A DNA stretch of 64,000 bases from UBA668 sp043721915 (GTDB taxonomy: Bacteria; Actinomycetota; Acidimicrobiia; Acidimicrobiales; Ilumatobacteraceae), in contig JAYSPV010000104.1 of assembly GCA_043721915.1 (NCBI GenBank), forward strand, positions 12,046 through 76,045, written 5' to 3'. The position numbers and the translations under genes are program-made. Below the pieces are notes generated by a model. The model searched no databases and was not told where the DNA came from. It was given only the letters and a program-made list of their open reading frames with translations. Position 1 is the first letter of the stretch. Each line of letters begins with the position of its first letter. Positions 56,031 through 64,000 of this stretch are shown one piece after another.

Positions 56031-59000
56031 ATGTTCGTGGAGCCCACCGGACCGATTGCCCCGCCCGTAGTGGCCGTGATGGTGGTGCATCGCCCCGGGC
56101 CATGGCTGGAAGAGGCACTCGACGCCCTGGCCGCGCAGGACTACGGCAACCTGCGGAATCTGTTCCTCGTCGTCGGCGAGCCAGGTGATGCCCCGGCCCG
56201 CATCCGCGAACGGGTGCCGAATGCCTTCGTTCGCGCGGTGGAAGGCAACCCCGGTTTCGGCGCCGCCGCCAACGAGGTCCTGCGCCTCGTCGAAGGCGAC
56301 AACGGGTTCTTCTGCTTCCTGCACGACGACGTTGCGCTCGACCCGGGTGCGATCCGGTTGTTGGTGGAGGAGCTGTATCGCTCCAACGCAGGCATCGTCG
56401 GCCCCAAGCTGGTCAGCTGGTCGGATCCGGGCATCTTGCAGCACGTCGGTCTCGCAGTGGATCGCTTCGGTGAGATCGACCCGATCGTCGAGCCCGGCGA
56501 GGTGGATCAGGAGCAGCACGACGCAGTCCGCGACGCCTTTGCGCTGCCGTCGGCTTGCATGTTGATTCGCGCCGATCTGTTCCGCGCCATCGGAGGCTTC
56601 GATCCGTCGATCGAGTACTACGGCGACGATGTCGATCTGTGCTGGCGTGCCCACCTCGGGGGTGCCCGGGTGGTGGTCGTGCCGGCGGCGCGGGCGCGCC
56701 ACATCGAGCAGCTCGCCGAACGCCGCCCGGATCTAGCCCATGAACGCCTGGCTGCTCGTAGCCGGATGCGTTCGGTTGCCACGCTCACGGGCGCGAGTCG
56801 GTTGCCGCTGGTCTCGCTGCAGTTGGTGCTGGTCACCGTGGCGGAATCGCTCGTCGGATTGCTGACAGGCAGGTTCCGTGCGGTGTGGGCAACGCTGTCG
56901 TCGCTGTTCGGGATGTTGCTGCGGACCCCCGGCTTCTTCGCCCGCCGGCGTTCGCTCGTCGGCTTGCGCGAGGTGCCCGACACCGAGGTGGCCGGACTGC
57001 AGTTGCGCGGCAGCGCCCGGCTCACCAACTACCTCCGTTCGCGTGAGAGCCGCCAGGTGGATCCGTTCTCGACCACAGAACGACGCTGGCGCCAGACCGC
57101 CGGCTCGGCGCCAGCCCTCGCCTGGATCGCAGTGAGTGCCCTGGCGCTGGTCGGCAGCCGCAGCCTCATCACCGGTGGGGTCCCTCGGTTCGGTGAGTTC
57201 CTCGCATTCCCGGCCAGCCCGGCTCGGATGCTGGGCGACTACTTCTCGGGCTGGTCGGGTCACGGCATGGGCAGCAGTACGGCCGCCCCAACGGGCCTCG
57301 CGTTGCTCGCCGTCGCGAGCATCGGCACGTTGTTCCACATGGGCCTGCTGCACACGATCACGATCATCGGCCTGTTGTTCGCCGGTTACCTGGGCATGTG
57401 GCGGCTCGCCTCGCTGTATCCCACGGCGCGGGCTCGTGTCGCGGCGTTGGTGGTGTACGCCGCCGTCGGGCTTCCGGCGCATCTGCTGGCCATGGGCCGT
57501 TGGTCGGCGCTGGGCTGTTATGCAGCCACGCCATGGGCGTTGCACCTGTTGCGTCGTCTCGCCGGCATCGAGACGTCCGGCACTCGCCACGATGAAGATG
57601 TCGAGCACTCCGTGGTCGTGGGCTCGCAGCGGTTCGTTCGGTGGGCCGCACAACTGGCGCTACTCACCGCGGTGACCGTCGCCTTTGCGCCCTCCTTCTT
57701 TGTCGTGCTCGTCGGCTCAGCCGTGCTCATCGCGCTGGGTACGGTGATCTGTGGTGGCTCGAGCCGTGCGGCACTCACCGTGTCGGGCGCTGCTGTCGGG
57801 GCGGCAATTGTCGGTTTCTTCGTCAATCTGCCGTGGTCGCAGTCGCTGCTCGGCAGCGAAGGGTGGACATCGATCGTCGGGGTGCCGGTCACGTCGACTC
57901 GGTCGCTGGGCATCGGTCGGTTGGCTCGTTTCCTGGCCGACAGTGAAGGCCTCGGCGCGTTGGCAGTGCTCCTCTTCCTCCCGGTGGTCGTCGCCCCGCT
58001 CGTGGCCCGGGCGTGGCGGTTCACCTGGGCGGTGCGCGCCGCGCTGCTGGTCTTCGGTTTCGGGGGCTTGGCGGTCCTCGATGATCACGCGTCGCTGCCG
58101 TTCCGCATGCCCGAGCCCGGTGTCTTGCTGGTGCCGGTCGCTGTCGGCATTGCACTGGCTGCGGCGTGCCTCGCCGCGGCCTTCCAGGACGATGTGCTGG
58201 GTGGCTCGTTCGGGTGGCGTCAGCCACTGGGCGTGTTGGCCGGTGTCAGCGTCGTGCTGGGTGTGCTGCCGGGCGTGGTCAATGTGGTGGATGGCAGGTG
58301 GGAGACGCCTACTCGTACGCTGGTCTCGGTGCTGGCGCAACTGCCCACCGACCCTCCCGAAGGCGACTACCGGGTGTTGTGGGTCGGCGATCCCCGGGTG
58401 ATCCCTGTGGGTTCGTACACCTATCAGCCGGGCATCGGCTATGCGATCACTGACGATGGTTCGTTGACGATGGACGAGTTCTGGGCCGGGCGCCCGACCG
58501 ACGCCGAAGCCAAGGTGGCCGTCGCTCTTCGCCAGATGGCCGGCGGCGTCACGCTCCGGGGTGGTCGGCTGCTGGCCCAGTACGGCATCCGATTCGTCAT
58601 CGTGCCGGTGGCCGACGGTGCCAACGGCACGATCGGCAATCCGTTGCCGGCGCCGTTGGGGTTGATCGATGTGCTCGATGATCAACTGGATCTCGCCGCA
58701 CCGCTCACCGGGCCTCAGAACTACATGATCTACGAGAACACGGCCTACACGTCCACGCGCGCCATGCTGAGCGAACAGGGGGCGGCCGCCAGCCGCGAAG
58801 CCGGCGGCGAGGCCACGGCGTTCGCCGATCTCACCGGCGGTCAGCCGTTCGCGGTCGGCGCAGCAGATCGCGGCGATGCCCGGGGCGATGTTCAGGCAGG
58901 CACGCTGCACCTCGCCGTGCCGTTCGACAGCCGGTGGCGGCTGACGGTCGACGGTGTCGACATCGAACCAAGGCGAGCTTTCGGTTCGACCCTCGCGTTC

Positions 59001-59255
59001 GATGTGCCCGCTGCCGGGAGCGCGCATCTGTTCTACGACACACCGATCTCGCGGCGCTTGTGGGTCGTGCTCCAGGCATTCGCATGGATTGCGCTGCTGG
59101 TGGCAGCCAGCAAGTTCCGCCCGCTCGCCACGCTGCGGCGCAGGACAGGCGCGAGGCTGCTCGACAGTTCGCCGGTGGCCGACCTGACTGCGCCATTGCC
59201 GGATCTCGACGGCGCCCGGTTGCCGTGGGCTCTCGGGCCGGAGGAGTCGCGATGA
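56031..59255 (+). CDS. Giant GT2 glycosyltransferase with multi-helix membrane region
   Basis: A 1074-residue protein. Residues 1-240 are a GT2 (GT-A) domain with VAVMVVHRPGPWLEEALDAL, the donor D-x-D-like FLHDDVALDPGAI and YYGDDVDLCWRAHLGG; residues about 250-750 hold some 12 membrane helices; residues about 780-1000 are an extracellular domain ending in WRLTVDGVDIEPRRAFGSTL, and one last helix precedes a cytoplasmic tail. The combination with a DUF5719 gene overlapping its stop is conserved in actinobacteria near cofD and envelope-sugar genes. It probably extends or exports an envelope polysaccharide; the substrate is unknown. GTG 56037 is an alternative start. Confidence 0.83.
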   Translation: MFVEPTGPIAPPVVAVMVVHRPGPWLEEALDALAAQDYGNLRNLFLVVGEPGDAPARIRERVPNAFVRAVEGNPGFGAAANEVLRLVEGDNGFFCFLHDDVALDPGAIRLLVEELYRSNAGIVGPKLVSWSDPGILQHVGLAVDRFGEIDPIVEPGEVDQEQHDAVRDAFALPSACMLIRADLFRAIGGFDPSIEYYGDDVDLCWRAHLGGARVVVVPAARARHIEQLAERRPDLAHERLAARSRMRSVATLTGASRLPLVSLQLVLVTVAESLVGLLTGRFRAVWATLSSLFGMLLRTPGFFARRRSLVGLREVPDTEVAGLQLRGSARLTNYLRSRESRQVDPFSTTERRWRQTAGSAPALAWIAVSALALVGSRSLITGGVPRFGEFLAFPASPARMLGDYFSGWSGHGMGSSTAAPTGLALLAVASIGTLFHMGLLHTITIIGLLFAGYLGMWRLASLYPTARARVAALVVYAAVGLPAHLLAMGRWSALGCYAATPWALHLLRRLAGIETSGTRHDEDVEHSVVVGSQRFVRWAAQLALLTAVTVAFAPSFFVVLVGSAVLIALGTVICGGSSRAALTVSGAAVGAAIVGFFVNLPWSQSLLGSEGWTSIVGVPVTSTRSLGIGRLARFLADSEGLGALAVLLFLPVVVAPLVARAWRFTWAVRAALLVFGFGGLAVLDDHASLPFRMPEPGVLLVPVAVGIALAAACLAAAFQDDVLGGSFGWRQPLGVLAGVSVVLGVLPGVVNVVDGRWETPTRTLVSVLAQLPTDPPEGDYRVLWVGDPRVIPVGSYTYQPGIGYAITDDGSLTMDEFWAGRPTDAEAKVAVALRQMAGGVTLRGGRLLAQYGIRFVIVPVADGANGTIGNPLPAPLGLIDVLDDQLDLAAPLTGPQNYMIYENTAYTSTRAMLSEQGAAASREAGGEATAFADLTGGQPFAVGAADRGDARGDVQAGTLHLAVPFDSRWRLTVDGVDIEPRRAFGSTLAFDVPAAGSAHLFYDTPISRRLWVVLQAFAWIALLVAASKFRPLATLRRRTGARLLDSSPVADLTAPLPDLDGARLPWALGPEESR

Positions 59256-60715
59256 GTCTCGATGTCGGTAGGCGCCGGCTCGCCATCATGACCGCCGTGG
59301 TCCTTCCAGCGCTGCTCGTCGGCGTCGCTGCTGCTGGCGAGGCGCCGCCGGCCACCGTGCCCGGCTTTGCAGCTCTCGGTGCGCCCACGATGCCGTTCGT
59401 TCCCTACGACGGGTTCATCAACTCGACGTGGTTCTGCGCCGGGGTCCCGATGGGTGCCGACGGGCTGGGCGGTTCGGTCACCATCGCCAACCCGGCTGAT
59501 ACTCCGTTGAGCGGCACGTTGACGGCGTTCACCGATGCACCCGACACCGACAAGGTCGAGCGGGCGTTCGAAGTGCCGGGCCGCGGATCGCTGATGATCG
59601 ATCTGGCCGACGTGCAGCCGGCGGGCAGCTATGTGTCCGCAATGGTGGAGATCGCCGGTGGCGGCGGTTTCGTCGAGCAGCAGGCCGAACACCCTGACGG
59701 TTCCGCCGTGAGTCCGTGCTCCAACAGCACGTCGGCCACGTGGTACTTCGCCGACAACTACACGCTCGGTGGCAGCAAGGAAGATCTCGTCATCACCAAT
59801 CCGTTCCCCGACGACGCGATCATCGACATCTCGTTCGCCAGCGACGGCGCGAACGACGGCGTTCGCCGCCCACCCAAGCTGCAGGGCGTGCCCGTGCCGG
59901 GCTACTCCGTGCTGATCCGCAACCAGGACTACCTGGCCAAGGACGAGGCAGTGCTGGCGGTGTCGATCGTGGCGTCGCGAGGGCGGGTGGTGGCAGGGCG
60001 CGCACAGCAGTACCTCGGCGAACGGCAGGGTTACTCGATGACGCTCGGCTCGCCGTCCACTTCCACCACGTGGACGTTCGCTGACGGGCAGAACGACGGC
60101 AACTTCGAGCGGTACAGCATCTACAACCCCGGTGAGGAGACGGCGGTCATTGCGCCAGTGTTCCTCGGGGTGAACACGCAGGATTATGTGCCTCCGGAGC
60201 TGATCGAGATCGAGCCGGGTCGCGTTGTGTCGCTGAACATCGCCGACATCGAGCTTCCGCCGGGTCGCCACGCGGCGCAGTTCCAGGCGCAGTCTGATGT
60301 CCCGGTCGTGATCGAGCGTGCCATCACCCGTCGTACCGACGATGGGTTCATCACCTCGGTGGTGCGCGGTGTCGACGCGAACTTCGCCCGCTCGGATTTC
60401 GGGTACTTCCGTTGGTCGATGGCGATCGGCACCGACTTGGCGCTCGAAGCGGTGTTGGTGGTGGTCAACCTCACCAACGTGGAGGGAACTGTCGCGGTGA
60501 AAGCGCTGGGCCCCGGAGGTGAGGTCGACATCGTCGGTCTGGAGGCTGTCGTGCTGCCGGCGAACGGTGTGATCACGATCGCGATACCCGATGTCGATTC
60601 GGCGTTGGGTGCCCCGCTGATCGTGGTCGGTACTCAGCCGATCGTGGTCGAGCGGCTGTTGGCTCGCGGCGAAAGCATGCGCGGCCGTTCAGGCTCGTTG
60701 GCCCTGCCGGGCTGA
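59252..60715 (+). CDS. DUF5719-family secreted protein
   Basis: A 487-residue exported protein starting with a signal peptide (LAIMTAVVLPALLVGVAAAG). The rest is beta-rich, with three repeat-like units marked by TWFCAGVPM, TWYFADNYTLGGSKEDLVIT and TWTFADGQNDGNFERYSIYN, each followed by N-P, as in DUF5719. These proteins are always next to a large GT2 enzyme in actinobacteria and may act with it at the cell surface. The ATG overlaps the glycosyltransferase stop by 4 bp. Confidence 0.82.
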   Translation: MSLDVGRRRLAIMTAVVLPALLVGVAAAGEAPPATVPGFAALGAPTMPFVPYDGFINSTWFCAGVPMGADGLGGSVTIANPADTPLSGTLTAFTDAPDTDKVERAFEVPGRGSLMIDLADVQPAGSYVSAMVEIAGGGGFVEQQAEHPDGSAVSPCSNSTSATWYFADNYTLGGSKEDLVITNPFPDDAIIDISFASDGANDGVRRPPKLQGVPVPGYSVLIRNQDYLAKDEAVLAVSIVASRGRVVAGRAQQYLGERQGYSMTLGSPSTSTTWTFADGQNDGNFERYSIYNPGEETAVIAPVFLGVNTQDYVPPELIEIEPGRVVSLNIADIELPPGRHAAQFQAQSDVPVVIERAITRRTDDGFITSVVRGVDANFARSDFGYFRWSMAIGTDLALEAVLVVVNLTNVEGTVAVKALGPGGEVDIVGLEAVVLPANGVITIAIPDVDSALGAPLIVVGTQPIVVERLLARGESMRGRSGSLALPG

Positions 60716-60736
60716 GGCGGGGGAGTCGATCGTTCG

Positions 60737-61201
60737 ATGCTGCAGGTGATCGTTGCCGTTGCTGTCATGGTCGCAGCCGTGCTCGTCGGTCTCGTGCTGC
60801 GCGGGCGCCAGCAGGTGCAGGCACCCACCCAGCCCCGCCATGTGGTGCCCGCGCAACTCGATCGTGCGGACTTTGCGTCGACCGCTCCGTGGTTGGTGGC
60901 GGTGTTCTCCTCGGCGACGTGCACCACCTGTGCCGATGTGGTTCGCAAGGCCCTGGTGTTGCGGTCGCCGGAAGTCGCGGTGGTGGATGTCGAGTTCGGT
61001 GCGGATCGGGCGCTGCACGCGAAGTACGACATCCAAGCTGTACCGATGGTCGCCATCGCAGACGAAGCCGGTGTGGTGCGTGCAGGGTTCGTCGGGCCCG
61101 TCACCGCCACCGACCTGTGGGCAGCGGTCGCCGAAGCCCGCCAGCCAGGCACCACACCCGAACCAGAGTTGGGCCGCCGTGAACCGCCCAGGGATCAGTG
61201 A
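60737..61201 (+). CDS. Membrane-anchored thioredoxin-like protein
   Basis: A 154-residue protein with an N-terminal helix (VIVAVAVMVAAVLVGLVL) and an extracellular thioredoxin domain: active site SATCTTCADV (C-x-x-C) near residue 61 and the cis-Pro loop YDIQAVPMVAIAD. It should reduce, oxidise or isomerise disulfides in exported proteins; neighbours with multiple Cys (the SpoIID and DUF5719 proteins) are possible clients. It lies 21 bp after the DUF5719 stop, probably in the same operon. The tail is Pro/Glu/Arg-rich. Confidence 0.85.
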   Translation: MLQVIVAVAVMVAAVLVGLVLRGRQQVQAPTQPRHVVPAQLDRADFASTAPWLVAVFSSATCTTCADVVRKALVLRSPEVAVVDVEFGADRALHAKYDIQAVPMVAIADEAGVVRAGFVGPVTATDLWAAVAEARQPGTTPEPELGRREPPRDQ

Positions 61202-61422
61202 CTGCTCCTGGTGTGCCCCGGGTGGGGTCGGGCCGCGTCGGCCGTCTTCGGAACACTGACGTGAAGCAGGTCCGGGCGCGTCCGTTTGCGCAACTCTCTG
61301 GTCGTGAACTGGCGTTCTTGGGGGCTTTCATGGCCGCGGTGTTCAGAGCCGAAGATGCTGCCTCTCGTGTGATTGCTGGCCCTACTTTGTCATGGGCCTT
61401 TTGTTAGAGCCGTAGCGGGTCG

Positions 61423-61797
61423 TTGAATGCGTACGTTTTCTCCCAGCGGGACTTCAATTCGAGCGGGCTCTTTGTAAGTGCTGCAGGTACTGCGGAAGGA
61501 GTACGCCTTGATCTGCACATGCCGAAGGCCCTTCTGAGGGTCCATCGAGTGGATTCCTCAGTCATCATTCCTCGCTCGGCGGTGGCGAGAATCTATCGCT
61601 GCGGGTTGTTTGGCACCCGAGTGCTGCTTGTCATGATTCCCGAGAGCGGCCTGTCAACAACGATGGTGTCGTGGCGCGTCGTCAAGCTGCGAGGTGCGGG
61701 GCCGGAAGTGGCTCGCGCGAGCCTGCGGCAATGCCGGGCCATGATGTTGGTCCCCGCTGAAGCTCAACTCGACTTACGAGGTGACCCAGACGAATGA
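61423..61797 (+). CDS. Hypothetical protein in accessory island
   Basis: A frame of up to 124 residues, TTG start after a stop at 61405; a shorter form from ATG 61519 has 92 residues. The middle (HRVDSSVIIPRSAVARIYRC and GLFGTRVLLVMIPESG) alternates hydrophobic and polar residues like a small beta-barrel (PH-like) domain. I recognise no family. Codon use is less GC-biased at third positions than in neighbouring genes, in keeping with horizontal origin. It could be non-coding. Confidence 0.4.
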   Translation: MNAYVFSQRDFNSSGLFVSAAGTAEGVRLDLHMPKALLRVHRVDSSVIIPRSAVARIYRCGLFGTRVLLVMIPESGLSTTMVSWRVVKLRGAGPEVARASLRQCRAMMLVPAEAQLDLRGDPDE

Positions 61798-61896
61798 GGT
61801 CGCGTTGCTGGACGACAGCGAGTGGCAGTCACATTTCGGCTCGGCCGGTTCAGGGTGGGTTGACGCCTGGCGTGATGTGTAATACGTTTGCTTCGT

Positions 61897-62151
61897 GTGG
61901 AGATCCATCAATCGGCGCGACGCCATGGGGTTCGTGACGCTGACATCGGGCATGCGCTGGGTCATGTGGCCGTCGAACGTGAGGTCGGTGATGATGACTC
62001 GCCGCGGCGGTTGCTGGTGCTCGGTGTGGATCGGGCGGGGAACGTGTTGGAGTTGGTCGTGGTCGTGTTCGACGACGGCCGCCAGATGGTGATTCATGCG
62101 ATGGTGATGCGGGCGAAGTATCGGGCGTTGTTGCCCAAGGAGGCATGGTGA
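61897..62151 (+). CDS. BrnT-like toxin of a type II toxin-antitoxin pair
   Basis: An 84-residue protein from GTG 61897. The layout is an N-terminal helix (IHQSARRHGVRDADIGHALG), then strands RRLLVLGVDRAGNVLELVVV and the closing VIHAMVMRAKYRALLPK. This matches a common actinobacterial group of BrnT-like RNase-fold toxins (A.(K/R)HG....I..A - L.(I/V)G.D..G..LEVVVV - IHAM..R.K). It overlaps the ribbon-helix-helix antitoxin gene by 1 bp, toxin first, as in brnTA. TTGACG (61860) and TAATAC/TACGTT (61880-61888) upstream may be its promoter. Confidence 0.7.
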   Translation: MEIHQSARRHGVRDADIGHALGHVAVEREVGDDDSPRRLLVLGVDRAGNVLELVVVVFDDGRQMVIHAMVMRAKYRALLPKEAW

Positions 62152-62426
62152 TGGCCAAGCGTGTGGTGGTTGGGGTTTCGAATGGTGTGCCGTTGTCGGA
62201 TGCTGACATCGTGGCGTTGTCTGATGAGGCCGAACGTGGTTATCCGGTGAAGTCATTGCGGCGTCGTGGTGGCCGACCGTTGCTGGGTTCGGCGCCGGCG
62301 GAGGTGGTGCCGGTGCGGATCGATCCGGAGTTGAAGGCGGCGATCGATGCTCGTGCTGCAGCGGATGACACGACGACGAGTGAGGTCATTCGTGAGGCGT
62401 TGCGTCGGTATCTGGAGGTTGCTTGA
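62151..62426 (+). CDS. Ribbon-helix-helix (CopG-like) antitoxin
   Basis: A 91-residue protein. The C-terminal 40 residues form a ribbon-helix-helix DNA-binding domain: strand EVVPVRIDPELKAAIDARAA and the helix TTTSEVIREALRRYLEVA. The N-terminus (LSDADIVALSDEAERGYPVK and SLRRRGGRP) probably wraps the toxin. The ATG at 62151 has an ideal AAGGAGG ribosome binding site 7 bp upstream and overlaps the toxin stop (TGATG); an ATG at 62145 is less likely. It should neutralise the toxin and repress the operon. Confidence 0.78.
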   Translation: MAKRVVVGVSNGVPLSDADIVALSDEAERGYPVKSLRRRGGRPLLGSAPAEVVPVRIDPELKAAIDARAAADDTTTSEVIREALRRYLEVA

Positions 62427-62731
62427 CCGCGGTGTTGGAACGCCCGGTGCCCGTGCGTCGGGCCGAGAGCCGGGTTCGACCGCGTTGTCACTCGCGTGGT
62501 AGCGGTTACCTCAACAACCGCTACTACGACCCCGGGTTGGGTGCATTCGTCTCCGTCGATCCGCCCGTTGTCGCGATCGGATCCCGCTGTCGCTGCGCTC
62601 CGGGTGCCAAGCCGACGATGTCTCCGAAGTCCGAAAGCTCGGCAACAAGCTCGCGTCGTGGCCCTGATGCGGCCATCGGAGCCTCCACTCGGTCCAACCG
62701 CTGAAGACCCGCGTCCGCGCGGCGCTCGTTG
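62427..62731 (+). pseudogene. RHS-repeat core remnant in an otherwise gene-less stretch
   Basis: Codons 62501-62563 read SGYLNNRYYDPGLGAFVSVD plus P, the hallmark (GLYYYRARYYDP..GRFIS.DP) that marks the end of the RHS/YD-repeat core in polymorphic toxins. There are no YD repeats before it and no toxin domain after it, so it is a broken fragment of an RHS gene. I see nothing else that looks coding in this 305-bp stretch before the ftsH stop. Confidence 0.65.
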
Positions 62732-64000
62732 TCAGTCGACGTCGACGCTGGCGGGTGCCTCATCGAGGCTGGCGTGCACGAGGTGGGCGACTTCGCCGCC
62801 GTCCATGGTCTCACGCTCGAGCAACGCCTCGGCCACTGATTCCAGCGCCGGGTGGTACTTGGTGAGCAGCTCGGTGGCCCGTGCCTCCTGCTCGTGCAGG
62901 ATCCGCGAGATCTCGCTGTCCACCACCCGGGCGGTGTCGTCGCTGTACTCGCGACCCTGCGTCATCAGATCCTCACCGAGGAACACCTGCTGCGAACCGG
63001 TCCACGCCATCGGCCCGACGGCCTCGCTCATGCCCCACTCGCGCACCATGCGGCGGGCGATGCTGGTGGCCTGCTCGAGGTCGTTGGCGGCGCCCGAGTT
63101 GATGTGGCCGAAGACGAGCTTCTCTGCGACGCGCCCGCCCATGGCGATGCAGATGCGGTCCTCGAAGAAGTCCTTCGAGTAGGTGTGCCGTTCCTCTGGC
63201 AGGCTCCAGGTGATACCCAGAGCCATGCCTCGGGGGAGGATGGTGACCTTGTGCAGCGGGTCGGCGTTGGGCAGCACGACGGTGAGGATGGCGTGGCCGC
63301 CCTCGTGGATGGCCGTCGCCCGCTTCTCCTCGGGGGTGAGCACCAGGCTCTCGCGGCGGGCGCCCATGACCACACGGTCGCGGGCGTTCTCGAAGTCGAT
63401 GCGTTCGATCTGCTTGCTGTCGCGGCGAACGGCGAACAACGCGGCCTCGTTGACCAGGTTGGCGAGATCAGCGCCGGACATGCCCGGCGTCGCCTTCGAC
63501 ATGATGCTCAGATCCACGTCGGGACCCATCCGCTTGTCGCGGCTGTGCACCTTCAAGATTGCGAGGCGCTCCTCGTTCTCGGGTAGCGGCACCACGATCT
63601 GACGGTCGAAACGGCCGGGGCGAAGCAACGCCGGATCAAGGATGTCGGGCCGGTTGGTGGCCGCGAGGATCACGATGCCCTCACTGGTCTCGAAGCCGTC
63701 CATCTCGGCGAGCATCTGGTTGAGCGTCTGCTCGCGCTCGTCGTGGCCGCCACCGACGCCGGCGCCGCGCTTGCGGCCGATGGAATCGATCTCGTCGATG
63801 AAGATGATCGCTCGGCCAAGCTTGCGGGCCTGGGCGAACAGGTCGCGGACGCGGCTGGCCCCGACGCCGACGAACATCTCCATGAAGTCGCTACCGGTGA
63901 CCGAGAGGAAACCGACGCCGGCCTCACCAGCCACAGCGCGGGCGAAGAGCGTCTTGCCGGTGCCCGGAGGCCCGACCAGCAGCATGCCCTTGGGCACGCG
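62732..64000 (-). CDS. ftsH: ATP-dependent zinc metalloprotease FtsH, N-terminal part beyond the window
   Basis: C-terminal 420 or so residues of FtsH, the membrane AAA+ protease that degrades misfolded and regulatory membrane proteins. Walker A LLVGPPGTGKTLFARAVAG, Walker B AIIFIDEIDSIGRKRG, the second region of homology ILDPALLRPGRFDRQIVVPL, the zinc site AIHEGGHAIL (HExxH with Gly where Ala is usual) and the third ligand Asp in NDLEQATSIARRM are all present. The gene is read leftward and its start, with the membrane helices, lies past position 64000. The C-terminus is short, without a long tail. Confidence 0.95.
   Translation of the reverse strand, partial: RVPKGMLLVGPPGTGKTLFARAVAGEAGVGFLSVTGSDFMEMFVGVGASRVRDLFAQARKLGRAIIFIDEIDSIGRKRGAGVGGGHDEREQTLNQMLAEMDGFETSEGIVILAATNRPDILDPALLRPGRFDRQIVVPLPENEERLAILKVHSRDKRMGPDVDLSIMSKATPGMSGADLANLVNEAALFAVRRDSKQIERIDFENARDRVVMGARRESLVLTPEEKRATAIHEGGHAILTVVLPNADPLHKVTILPRGMALGITWSLPEERHTYSKDFFEDRICIAMGGRVAEKLVFGHINSGAANDLEQATSIARRMVREWGMSEAVGPMAWTGSQQVFLGEDLMTQGREYSDDTARVVDSEISRILHEQEARATELLTKYHPALESVAEALLERETMDGGEVAHLVHASLDEAPASVDVD

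Noticed and set aside
61198..61407. A 69-codon frame overlapping the thioredoxin gene end (GTGA)
   Set aside because: It has no recognisable domain and is rich in Arg/Val/Ala; the only support is the overlap, so I left it out as a gene.

Overview
The window is high-GC, densely coding DNA from an actinobacterium. Supporting evidence: GTG and occasional TTG starts, a mycobacterial-type tetrahydrodipicolinate succinyltransferase (DapD), an LpdA-type flavoprotein with a single active-site cysteine, a coenzyme F420 biosynthesis gene (cofD/fbiA), two predicted F420-dependent oxidoreductases, a DUF5719 protein beside a giant GT2 glycosyltransferase, and an MpaB-like oxygenase. I infer class Acidimicrobiia (Ilumatobacter/Microthrix-like) from this mixture, but the sequence alone only secures Actinomycetota. 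No rRNA, tRNA or CRISPR array was seen.

Layout. 1-4140: end of a UPF0114 membrane protein, a repeat-rich gap, a nucleotidyltransferase pair that looks like a toxin-antitoxin module, methylmalonyl-CoA mutase large subunit, a DUF385 reductase and a lipoprotein. 4150-11250: nitroreductase, hydrolase and acyl-CoA ligase operon (-), 3-methyladenine glycosylase, a membrane protein, then dapD and lysS (-). 11389-16535: secreted M15-type peptidase, MpaB-like oxygenase, lpdA, RDD protein, and a frameshifted DUF389 gene (-). 16545-19053: biotin-dependent carboxylase alpha subunit (-) divergent from biotin ligase, only 19 bp apart. 19182-22608: LytR-CpsA-Psr protein and rfbC-rfbB-rfbD (dTDP-rhamnose). 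23493-27359: aromatic-ring catabolism operon. 27372-35532: cytochrome P450, glutamine amidotransferase and a Liv-type ABC importer (-), divergent from an unusual glutamine-synthetase-family ligase. 37161-43381: translationally coupled glycan cluster (three GT4 glycosyltransferases, a membrane-anchored Thr-rich protein, a nucleotidyltransferase, a catalytically degenerate epimerase). 43378-48096: remnants of an IS3 transposase and an MFS transporter, a two-component system, and a DUF4386/TetR pair with twin operators. 48171-52715: cofD, a glycosyltransferase, GDP-mannose 4,6-dehydratase, a flippase. 52749-61201: cell-surface genes (SpoIID/LytB protein with triplicated beta domains, phasin-like protein, giant GT2, DUF5719, thioredoxin-like). 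61202-62731: small accessory island with a toxin-antitoxin pair and an RHS remnant. 62732-64000: ftsH, running off the window.

How the genes fit together. Much of the window builds the envelope: dTDP-rhamnose and GDP-mannose-derived sugars are made, transferred by GT4 and GT2 enzymes, possibly flipped, and attached by an LCP enzyme. A second theme is propionyl/methylmalonyl-CoA and acyl-CoA metabolism (carboxylase, biotin ligase, mutase, acyl-CoA ligase). A third is F420 and aromatic chemistry. Many genes have a TANNNT-like -10 box only 6-9 nt before the start codon, suggesting widespread leaderless transcription.

Points most worth a second look: a 19-bp-period repeat cluster with three direct and two inverted units (543-648) beside a copy of the mutase gene start; a dispersed double-stem palindrome seen twice (4071-4121, 19068-19115); the pseudo-epimerase at 42476; the amine-type ligase, amidotransferase, P450 and importer locus; and the shared overlapping promoter of the carboxylase and its biotin ligase.
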